Origin: Doris montereyensis
Lineage: Eukaryota > Mollusca > Gastropoda > Nudibranchia > Dorididae
Direction: 5' to 3'
Length of the DNA stretch: 64,000 nt
Assembly (NCBI GenBank): GCA_037039925.1
Contig: JAXRKP010000580.1
Span: forward strand, 192,001-256,000
Shown here: piece after piece, positions 1-11,500 of the stretch
How the letters are laid out: each line of letters opens with the position of its first letter
How positions within the stretch are numbered: position 1 is the stretch's first letter
Made by a program: the position numbers and the translations under genes
The notes under the pieces: generated by a model
The model's database searches: none
Seen by the model: only the letters and a program-made list of their open reading frames with translations
Told to the model about the DNA's origin: nothing

Positions 1-3000
1 CTTGGAGTGCCACTCCTGGATACGATGTCTCCCCTGGCCTCAGGCATCTCAGGCCAGGCAGGCCACAAGGCGATATCCCTTGCCCAAAGTCAGCTAGTCT
101 TTGATCATTCTCAGGCTAGGGAAGTCTGGATCAGGTGTCTCCAAGCATCAGCCGTTCGAGAGTGGCAGTAGTAGCAGCAGCAGCAGCAATAAGGCTTTGA
201 GATACGAGCCCATTTCCCCTCGTGATGCAGCAGTCACCAGAAGCCAGATCATAGAGGCTGCCAGAGTCTTTGATCATTCTCAGGCTAGGGGAAGTCTGGA
301 TCAGCTGTCTCCAAGCATCAGCCGTTACGAGAGTACCAGTGGCAGCAGTAGCAGCAGCAGCAGCAACAAGGCTTTGAGATACGAGCCCATTTCCCTCGTG
401 ATGCAGCAGTCGCCAGAAGCCAAATCATAGAGGCTGCCAGAGTCTGTGGAAGCGCCAATTTTCCGACTTCATCGTTGTACAATCAGTTTGTTTCCACCAT
501 GTCTGAAGTGCCTGTACCTGCCAACGCTTTGGTGTCTTCACCCCCTGTCGGAAACAGTATGAATTCACAGAAAGCAAATGAGGTCTCCTTTCACAACCCT
601 CCTCCCGCGCATAGTTCAGGTATTCCTCGCATGAGCACCGTACAGAGAATACCTCACTCTTCTGAATCTTCTTACGTTCGCAGTGGTGAAACTCATCCCA
701 TCTTCGTTGGCTCATGTAAGTACCCTTTATTCATCCTCCATTGACAAAGGCACTCTCAGCAGTCATCAGCAGTCGTCCTTGCACCGCCAGACATCTCTTC
801 ATATTCAACATGAATATTCGTCATCTCGTGAAGACATTGAGGATTTGTCTTCGAATTCGCAGAATCAGCTTTACGGATCCTATGCAAATCTGACTGATGC
901 CCACGACTTCACTGCTACTCAGTTGTCTGCTGATATGAACTATGAAGCTGTGAGCCCAGCACCTCCTCAACACTGAGACTGCACAGTCTCATTCAGAGAA
1001 TTCGTCATTTTCAGTAGGCCACTTTTCAGAGTTTCCCAATCTGGCCTCAGAACAGCCACACAATCTCGCAGACAAATTTCAGGAGAATGACTATCGGCTG
1101 AAAGTGGATGCCAGACTTCAGCAGATGAGTCAAGATGTCCTTACCTACTCACATTTGTCACAAGAAAGACAAGACTTGAGTCTCCCAAAATGTCCAAAGA
1201 CTTCGCCGGCTATGTACAGTCCATTCAAGCAAACCAACGCACGACCATTATGGAGCAACCTAATGCTTTAAACCAAACCCTGGGTGTGCAGACAGCATCC
1301 ACTAATATGAACCATCTTCTGCAGCCCATATCCCTTACAAGCCCCAGTTCTTTGCAGCAGAATCAAACCAAACCTCCAGTTCAAGCTTTAGCAGACTCAA
1401 CAACAAAACCAAAGCGTAGGAGCCGAAAGAAGAAAGACAGCAACATCACTGCCTCTGTAATCAACACTGATGATATCAAGAAATCCAACGCTTCTCCTCA
1501 AGAATCCCTGAACAGTATTCAAAGGCAAACAATTCCACCACAGCATTCTTCTAATCTCATGTCAATGTCCCCCCTCGCATATATCCACCCTTTCACACCC
1601 TGCTCTTGCCAGCCAGAGCAGTCAAATCCAGCAGCAAGCGGGCTATGTGCTTTCAGGCGCCAACCAGTTCTCCAGCCGAGACAGCCTCCGAGCACATACG
1701 CCTTCAATGCCCCAAAACTATTCCAGTCAAGAACACCAGGGTTATACCCCTGTTCCCAGTCCGAAAATTTCTGTCCAGTCGAACCAGCCTGTCATGAGAC
1801 CAACAGAGTTCACCATGCCTTCTCGTGTAACCAATGAGAAAGTTGGTTCTTATAAACAGGGCCCAAGAAAATCAAAACAACCAACCATTACAGACACTAG
1901 CATCAATCAAAACAGCCATCTGTACGCAACCAACATTCCAGAAAGCCCAATGAATATGCAGAGTTATCCTGGCGGTGATGCTTTGTTGAACCAGAGAGAT
2001 CACAGAGATTCACCCATGCAGGACATTCACCGAGGTCATCACGTTTCAAAGATGGCCTCCTACACAGCAGATGGGCCCCAGCATACGAGTCTAGCCAGTC
2101 AATTATCTGGCTTAAGCCAGCACTCCCCTCAAAGCAGCATTCCCGTTGATAGCCCTTCGTATTCACACAAGCTCTCTGCTTCTGGCCATTATATGACCTC
2201 TGATGTCATGAACAGCATGCCGCACACGCCGACGGATAACGCAAGCCTGTCCAATACCCATCCTGCCTCTCACTCTCCCTGGAGCCGAGCCCAGTCAGTG
2301 TGGAGTCATCGTTATCGCATACTTACGACAGTGCCAGAAATCCAGCCCTGGTCGACCAGCAAGAGCCTGGTCAGTTTCCAATGGACTTTGATGGTCAACC
2401 TTTTCTAGAGCAACTTGTAGGAGTGCCAATGGCCTCTGCAAACTTTTCTCAGCCAGCACCGGAAGATGGAGAAGTTGTCTTCACAGCCCTTGGTGCGCCC
2501 TTCAGATGGCACTCCTTTGTTGCAGCAGCAGCCTCAGCAGCAGAGCAACAGCGAAGCATTAAAGCTGGCATATCATGAAGTTCGCCCTGTTGGAACTCTG
2601 ACAGGCAATTTGAACATGGGGGACCAAGTTTCATTCAATCCCTTTTGAAACTCAAGCAGGGTTAGATCCTCAGTGGCAACACCTCCGACCCAGCCTGTGC
2701 AATCTTTCTCTACTCCAGCTGAAGCAGAACGAATGATCTTGACTTTTGTGCCTCAAGTTGATGACGATGAGGATTTCAGTCATTTTGCAGAAGAAACCAG
2801 CGAGGAGATCAAGAAGGAACCTTTGAGCGCCCGCGGCAAATCGGAATCCTTCCAGGAATCTTTCTTGAGCTATCTCCAAGGTAACAAGCAGGAAACGTTG
2901 TCTAGTGTCTCGTCATCCGCGATCACTAAAAGGCCGCAGCTTCCAAAATATATTCCAGAGCCGCCGAAGGTCAAGCCACCACCTCCCCCACCCCCACCTC

Positions 3001-3459
3001 CAGTCGTGTCCAAAGACTGCAGCATTGTTGTGTCAGACGATGAAAACCAAGTAAGCGCCAATCCATCAGTCAAGGTCAGCAAATTGCATTTTAGTCACAA
3101 TAACAATGACGATACCTCCCACAAGGTTGAGAGGAGTGATAAAGATGGCTACTCTGTCCAGCGTACCAGTGAGCTAGCAGTTAAAATCACTCTACCCAAG
3201 AAAAAGAAAAATGCTGCTGGTGAATCTGTACTGCTCTCTCACAACAAAAAAATGAAAGAGAGTGATGTGAAAGTTAAAAGAAGGAAAGGGAAGCATAGAG
3301 GTTCTGACGAAGACAACGATTATGCTCCAGGACAGACTACGGACAACAGTGCTTCTTCACCTCAGATTATGGCTTCTCAAAAGGCATCCCTGAAACCCGC
3401 AAGAGCTTCAATCGGAAGAAAGGCGAAGGAGAAAGTGATTGAAAAGTCTAGGAAACGAA
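1..3459 (+). CDS. QSER1/PRR12: QSER1/PRR12-like, large low-complexity exon (5' end outside window)
   Basis: The coding sense is clear from base 1, but the open frame jumps repeatedly: near 118, 190-200, 390-470, 700-725, 955, 1200-1270, 1568-1573 (a C6 run), 2300, 2470, 2645 (a T4 run) and 2660. Between jumps the protein is Ser/Gln/Pro/His-rich. At 1390-1440 there is a basic patch (KPKRRSRKKKD) and at about 2970-3005 a proline run. The last 800 bases are one clean frame containing an acidic stretch (DDDEDFSHFAEETSEE), the motif FQESFLSYLQGNKQETLSS and several lysine-rich, nuclear-localisation-like clusters. The exon ends at a strong donor, GAA|GTAAGT, leaving one base of a codon, which matches the next exon's phase. 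Confidence 0.75.
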
Positions 3460-5426
3460 GTAAGTGGTTTCTGTTCTCTTAGTCTATTGAATTTAATGCA
3501 TTTTATTATCCACAAAGAGAAATTTGTTTTTGTTACAGTGAGTACATGCAATGTAGAATAAGTGTAAACTACAAATACTATGAAACATTTAATTGTACAT
3601 TACGAGTGATTCATTAACTTTAGCATAATAATGTAAGACACACAATTATCATGGATCAATATAAACATGACAGTAAAAACAACAATGAGAGTCATAGATG
3701 TGATTATGATTGTTTTAATGAGGATGAATTTACGATGATGAAGGTGGTGATGATGATGGTGATTATAATGTACTTCCAGTGTTGTTACTACTACATATTT
3801 ATTAAGTTGTCGTCACTTTTAGGTGCAAGTTTCAAAATTACTCATCCTGTTTTTTTTGCTCCATATGGCACCAAAGTTTTCTTCTTCTTATGTGGTAAAT
3901 CAGCTGAATTGTATTCAATTGTTTAACTTGCAAGGTCTTTGATGACCTCTAGTATACAATGGTGTGGCCGAGGTAAGGCTGCCGGACTGGGGATCATGAT
4001 GTCCCACGTTCGAATCCTAGCAAAGCTAAGTCTGACGTTGTGTTCCCTGGGAAGGACACAACACTATTTCCCCACTCAACCCAGGTGCAAATGGGTACAA
4101 GCACTAGCTTGGGAATAAACAAAACAATTAAATCTTCCTTTAATATTAAATGCCTTTTATTTATTTCTTATCACATCTTCCCTATTCATTTTCTGTGAGG
4201 TCTCATGTCTGTATACAGGGAAGGCTTTTTCCTAAGGTTTTTGCATTGTGTATTATATCACCCATCGTCCCTTGGGCAGGGGCATAATATATATATGTTA
4301 CGAGCAGTAACCCTCCAAAGTTGTCTATCTGTCACAATTGCTTCCAGTTGTTGCCAAGAATATCCACCACTTCTCATCTCTTGTCTCCATCTTTTGTCTC
4401 CATGTGCGCCAAGGTTGACCCCGCAAATATGTGTAGGATCCAGTGGAGAGCTTATAATTTTGTGATGCTCAACTGCAGCTTTCTCAGTGTGTGCCCTAAC
4501 ACCATTTCCTTCTAGAGAATTCTCTTTCGATAGCCTCCTTCCCTGTTGGGTGCCACTACTCAACACTGCTAATTATTTCCGGCTAACGGGTGTTCAATAT
4601 GTGCCTTAGACATTTGTTTACATATGTTTGGAGATTTTTGGCTGTTGTTTTGCATGGTGTATTGATTGGCATTATACACACACACACGCATCCTCAAATG
4701 CAAGGCTATATGCTATCAATTCAAATAAAATTCTCAGTGCTGCACTCTACGTGCGCTCCTTCAAGCTTTTTATTTACAAGGTGTAATCTTAAGCTTATAA
4801 ATGTTTTGAAATGTAAAGTCTGTATAGAATAGGGTTGTATTTTCTATGTGATTGGATACTGTAATGTGGCGTTAGTCTACAAACCTAAGAGTCTTGAACT
4901 TTTAAGGAGTCTTGAAAGGAAGTCAAGCTCTGTGTCGAAGTGACTTGTTACTACGGCCTGGTGGTTCTGAATGGGCGTTGTCAAGAAGGCTGTGCACAGC
5001 ATGCTCAGTGTCTTGTAGGTCTGCTTATCTTGTGGGTGGTTTGTGGTAGGTCCTACTTCTTTCCTTTTGTCTTGTTTTTTCCTCTTAGTTCATCCTGAGA
5101 TCACCAGATATGATCTTGTCAGTTGTCATGAGGCGGGTCTCTTCTGACACAGAATGACGGTTCTTGTCTGTCATCTTGTATCAATTTATGAGGGTATAAG
5201 AACAAGAACCGTATGATTTGAATATAACCAGTACTTGATTTTACTTTTATTTTACTTGACTCACTTTTGAGCTCTCCTTCATCATGTAGTGACATAGAGT
5301 AAAATCTCTGTATTTGTGAATAGATCACAGATCACAGATTTAATTGTCATTGAAAGTCCTCTCTCGTTTTACTATCTCTTTGTTTCTATCCCTAAACAAC
5401 CGCATCAGTGACCAATCTGTTATCTG

Positions 5427-5463
<37 letters not shown>

Positions 5464-5491
5464 CTCCCTCTCCCTCTCTCCCCCTCCCCCC

Positions 5492-5544
<53 letters not shown>

Positions 5545-8500
5545 AAGAAAAAAAGCAATAATCAATGTCTTCGTCGGTTTTATGAAATATATATATTTTT
5601 TTTGTATTTGTAAGGTCTGAGTAGAAATGGATTTATGGTATGGGAAGTTATACAAACTTTAAACTACATGTCAACGTTTTTATTAAATAGTAAACATTAA
5701 CCCAACAAAAGATTTTAAGAACCGCAGTAAAGAGTATCACTATAGGATCACAGCAACTAACTTGGCCTATATTTATTCCCAAAATTTGAGTACATACATG
5801 CATGCATGAACTGAACCCTTCCTAACACTTAGGTTGAACAATTTTTTTTTTTTAATAGGGAAGGGGGGACTGTGATCAGGAGGCAAGGTGTCAGCCTCTC
5901 AACCAAAAAGGTTGTAGGTTCAAGCCTCAACACTCTGTGCACGTTAAAAATCCCTTGGCAGTTTATAGGGCAGTCCGGGCAAAAATGGAATATCCTGGCT
6001 TAACATTGCAAAGAAGATAAAAGAGAAAATATAATCTAGTCGGGATGCAGTGATTTTTTTCTTTTTATTTAGACTTTCCTGTTTAACTGCCATTTTTAAT
6101 GTTTATGTTTCTTGTGACACACCATAAAGCTACTATTGTGATGAATGTTTTGTCTGTCAGACGAAGATTTCATTGGCTTCACTGTCTTTTCACTCCACAG
6201 GCGCATATGGTGGTTCTGGAAGCAGCACTGAAGAAGAACCTCCAGTCATGTATTCAGCCTCCAAAAAAATATACAAGGCCGACCACTCGGATCAAAATTA
6301 TGATTCGGACAAAGATCCCGTGTGGATGCCATTCGATGTGGTGAGCAATGCAACACGCTTTTGAAGAGACTTAAGGAAACAGAAATTGTTGGGTTACTTT
6401 AGGCTCTGGCGTTTATGTTTCTTGTTGCATCGTAGGGTGAAGAAGTGAGCAGTTTCATACATTAGTCACTTTCCCAATATTTTAACGTATTTATATCTAA
6501 AAGGCGTTGTCTTACGAACCTATAGTGCTGTGAGTTTGTATTTGTAATCACTGCGGCGCTGGTTCAAAATCCATGACTGGCCCAGATGTTTTTCCATGAT
6601 GCTGTACTCTTAGGAAAGGTATTTCGTTTTGATTTCCTCACAATGGGTACCAAGCTTAAGGTAAGGGAAGATTTATTAAAGTGCTAGTACAAAGCATCTG
6701 ACAGGCTGTAGTACTGTATTGTATGCTTCTCAGGGAGCTGAGAAGGACTTTGAATGAAGTGGCCCGCGGGGGGAGGGGGGTGTAAATGGTTTAATCGGAG
6801 AGTCTGCATTTCTGCAGGGATACTGGATATCTATCTTAATCTTCATCTTTTACCATATGTTCTTGATTAGTGGCTTCTGAAAATGGAAGAGAACAACACT
6901 ACTATTAGAGATGAAATAAAAGTTAAAAATTGGTCATTTAAACTGGCAAAAAGTGTTGCGGATACCACTACAAGATATCATATGGTCTCTGTGTTGACTT
7001 GCAACACGTGATAGTGATATCATATGATCCTTGTCAATCGTTGCACATGTATAACGTTGGCCAGTCCGCAAGGCTTAGATCTAACTTCAATTTCATCACG
7101 ACATTTCATTACGTTCTAGTCCTACACATTCTTTCAGTATAAATTTAGTTGATATATTGTTATGTATGTTGTGTTAAGTCATTGTTCTATTGATGTTACC
7201 AATTTGATGTGAAGATGTTATGTTCTATTTAATTGCACAATGCTCTTTGTTTCCCCATCAGGATCTAAAGCCTGAACAGATTTTGATGAGAAAAGGAAGA
7301 AGACGAGGTTTGTAAATTTAATGACACAATTCTTTTGCTGCTATTTGGTCTGGCTGATTTGAAATCCAACAATCTGGGTCTCCCCCCCCCCCCCCCCCCC
7401 ACATTCCATTAAGATTTTGAATATTCGATCATAAACGTGTCTTAGCGTCTTCAGAATTAAGCATACTTACAGTTTGCAAATATCCTCAAATGTGGCTACT
7501 CTTAGGCGTTTATTACTCTACGTATAGTGGAGTATGACAGGCTAGTTTGAAAACTCAAACGCAAACAGTTTAAAATGATTGTAAAAGCCAAACCTCTAAT
7601 AGATAGCCACAAGGTGTTTTTTTGCTCCTCAGGGAGATGTGACAACTTTCTATGCATTCTTTCTATGTCATGTCTTTCATCTTGCTGCTCTCCTCTCGAT
7701 ATACCTTGAGATGATGGCAAATGGAAAGTGGAAATTGATGAATTGGGAATGAATGATTTAGGATAAGTTGATGAATATGTATGAAGCTAAGCTGATTTGT
7801 CTATCATTATGTTTTATGTGTATTTACTCACCTTTGCATCTTTATATATGAGGGGGTGAGATGCAAAACCCACTATGCACCATTTTTACGTATTGTGAAT
7901 TTTTTCACCATCTCGCTTTGAATGAAGATTCTTTTGATGATAAAATCTTTTTTGTTCAAAACTGACTATATCAATCATATTATAATTCAGCTCTAAAAAT
8001 CAAATAGATCAGGCTTATTTAGAATTAAAAATTTCACATTTCGCCACCAGTCCCAGGCTGTCACTGGGGAGTAAAGCCTGTGACATTGATTGCAAATGGT
8101 TGATAATCAGTAATGTAACATCACCTTTGTGACTTGTTTTCTTTAGTTGGACCCACATCGAAATAGGGAATGTGGTGTTAGTGGCCAAGTGGTTCGGCTG
8201 TCGGACTTGGGATCATGAGGTCTCAGGTTTGAATCCTAGCAAAGCTAGGTTCCTTAGGAAAGACATTTAATATGCATTTCTCAACTGGACCCAGGTGCTA
8301 ATGGGTACAAGCACTAGCTTGGGAGTAAAAACCTGTGTCGGACTGGCGTCCTGTCCCGGAGGTGATTATTTTATCTTCTGTTCCGCTTCATGCCATAGAA
8401 ACTGAGATCAGCTCTGGCCCTGTGGTTGTAATAGCCTTCAAGGAACTTTACATGGACATAGACTTATATATGACATCTCTTTGGTTCACTAGAAGAAAAC

Positions 8501-11500
8501 AGCTGTCAATCAGATTGTAAAAATGCCAAACTCACATTTTCACCACCAGTCCCAGGCTGTCAGTGGGGAGTAAAGCCTGTGACATTCTAGTGTCCTGTCC
8601 AGGAAAGGACATATTATCATCTGTTATGCTTCAATCTATAGAAAACGGGATACAATATAGGCCGTAATATCCAGGAATTTCAATTTATCAATAATCCATT
8701 ATATGTCTCGCTGTTGTTTCTTAACTAGAACATTTATATGGTGTTTTTGTTTTATTGTATTTTTTTTCTCTTTATTTTGTTTTAAAACTTTTGTTTCTTG
8801 TCATGGTGACATCATATTGGTGAAGCTGGCGCTGCAGGAAAATTATACGTGTGTATGTCATAATGTACTTTCAGGAGATCGCGAAGCCGTCTCTTATCAG
8901 GGAAATCAGGTCAACCACCTGCAGCCAAGGCACCGTCTTTGTCGTCTCTATCGGTCCCAGTAGCTAAAAAGAAAGCGGTTGTGGCCACTGAACCCAGCAA
9001 TCCTGGGATGTCTGCAGTGACTGCTTCACAGTTTGCTGCTAACAAAGAGGACAAATCTAACAGTGCCCCCTATCGTGTAAGTTCCTGTCCAAGAAGACGT
9101 AAAGAAATAAGTTTATATTCAATCTAAACCAGCTGTCTTGTTTTTTTGCCAAACCATAAGTTAGAAACTACATTTTTGTCGTCTCTAAGACCATAAGTTA
9201 GAAACTATGTTTAAGTTATCTCTAAGACCATAGTGCGATTAATAGCACATGTGTGTATTAGAGAGAGAGAGAGAGTATTTATGGAGAGTTCGGAGTTTAT
9301 GGAGGGCCAAAACAAATGACTGTATTTTAGTCATATATAAGAGTAAAGCATTTGGATTTAAAACATTTTTTAAATTGTAGGCAAAGTCACAGGAGAGAGA
9401 GAGAAAGAGACAGACAGAGACTGAGACATATAGACAGAGGAACAGACACAGACAGATAGATAGACGAAGAGAGAGAGACTGAGACAGATTAGTGAATAAT
9501 TAAAAAATCTTTACATTGGAATAATGAAGAAAAATCTTTACATTGGAATTTTGTAACCACAGAGTTATGTTTATGACTTAAAAAAAAAAAAACACAGTTA
9601 GATTTATCCATCTCTGCATATAATCATTTAATACTAAATAGTTTGTTTTCTTTTGCCAGAAGGAAATGATATTATCCATGACTAGAATTCTTTCCTTTCC
9701 CCTTTCAGACCGGTCAGTATTTGATTGAGAAAAAAGATCTCCAAAACTACGAGGGGTACCCGATCTGGAGGCTGGAAGATGACGCAAGCATGATCCACAA
9801 ATATGAGCTGATTGTTCAGGGCAATGTGGTCAAACACAAAGGCGTTGGGAACGGTGAGTCGTAAAGACGACATTTCATAGGAAGTAGAAGTTAAAACGTC
9901 ACTGGTATAGAGCAATAACGTTGTATCTCCAAATTTAAAGGTTTGATAAAAATCATTTCAAAGTTTCTCAAGCTCTCAATTTTCATGGAGTTACAACATG
10001 GTTGCAGTTCCAAAAGTGGAAATTTCATCTTTTTGGATTTGTTGAAAGTGCAACAATTTGATACAAAGATTTCACTGTGCTTTCATCATCACACTGGTCA
10101 TCCAATGTTCATCCAATCTGAAGATACAACAATGTCGCTCTATACCAGCCAAAGTACAGGATATAAATGTAAGGCCCTGAAGGGACAAAGACAAGGTTAA
10201 TATAAGACAATAAACAAAAAAGTATACAGACAGAATTGAACCAGCAGGGTGTCCAGCAAGGTCTGAAATATGTCAGATTTTTCATACTCAGGTCGGAAAT
10301 GGTCGGAAATTGATGTCTTGGGCAGGAAAACAAGTAGGAAATGGGGCTCAGATAGTATAAACATCAGGGAAATCCTTGAAAACGAAAAAAAATGTTTCCC
10401 GTTTGAGAAAGAAAATACCAGGGAAATTGATATATTGAGGTCAAACATCAGGGAAATCGAAGTAGACATGGACAATTATTGGCACTGTGAAGTTGGAAAA
10501 TGCGAATAAGTTTTTGGACGATGAATCATCATTTTGTCATCCATTTTCAGTCATGTTTGCTTTGTTGTCAATATATCTTTCATGATACTAAACAATACAT
10601 CCGATACCTTCTTTAAAATTGTAAAGTATGCCCGGGGAATAAGTATCGGATTTCGACAAAAAGTCACACAAAGTTTTCAATATTGTTTTTAGTTTTAGTA
10701 CTTTTAGCATCTATGAACTGCGTATCTAGGGCCAAGCCTCCATTCTTCAATTTGACTTTAAATCTCGAGAGATTGAAATGTCGTGTGTGTTAAAACACCG
10801 ACCATGCACGTATGTGTATGGTTTGTGTCAAAGGGAGACAGACGGACAGAGAGAAATGTGCATATTTTAAGTATGATTGCACACGTGTGTGTGTGTGTGT
10901 GTAAGAAGGGTAGAGAGAATGTTTGTGTGCTTAGTGCGATTAATAGCGCATGTGTGTGTTAGAGAGAGAGAGAATTTATGGAGAGTCAGGAGTTTATGGA
11001 GGGCCAAAAAGCAAATGCAAGTAAGAATAGAGGAGGAATGATGGAAGGATATCATGCACGCACGACTTGATAGCAGAATAGAGGTGGGGGAGTTTTGCAT
11101 GTTTTGTGAAATGATAAGGGTATCAGCTATTGGGGAAATTTTTCCCCCCAGAAATTTCATAAATCCTGAAATATTATTAACTATAGTGAAATGTAAAGAA
11201 ATGTGTGATTACTTTTATTTCATTGAAATGCACTAGAAAGCCATTTACTTACAATTTGAATTGACAACAATGCATTGCGAAATTGGAAATATTTACGCAG
11301 TTCTCCGTTTCTGGCATCGGGAGAGTGTTTCAATTTAGTTTCATTTCCAAGTAGGATTTTTTCTATTGAGGTAGGAAATTTTAAGTTGACTTTTTGCTGG
11401 ACACCCTGGCCAATGACACCCACATTGGCACCGTGGCCTTGCAATGAACATGAAGGCAAAGCTCACTGTTTAAGTTAATTGTATGCATCCCTTTATTGTT

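Larger units (their letters stand above)
3460..6200 (+). other. Intron 1 of the QSER1/PRR12-like gene
   Basis: It is bounded by GTAAGT and a CACTCCACAG acceptor. It contains a tRNA-derived SINE (about 3958-4118), a copy of dispersed repeat C (about 4960-5110), a (CT)n tract (5427-5544) and a second-family SINE (about 5873-6005). No conserved coding frame was seen in the rest. Confidence 0.7.
7312..8874 (+). other. Intron 3 of the QSER1/PRR12-like gene
   Basis: It contains a C19 homopolymer near 7382-7400, a complete-looking SINE A (8171-8453), a second SINE A 3' part (8541-8690) and a shorter fragment of the same tail (8041-8090). The acceptor is TACTTTCAG. Confidence 0.6.

Noticed and set aside
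5340..5655. Ser/Leu and Arg/Glu-rich frames in CT tracts here and at 23242, 25844, 51441, 56790, 57151 and 61910
   Set aside because: Dinucleotide repeats give long stop-free dipeptide frames on both strands.
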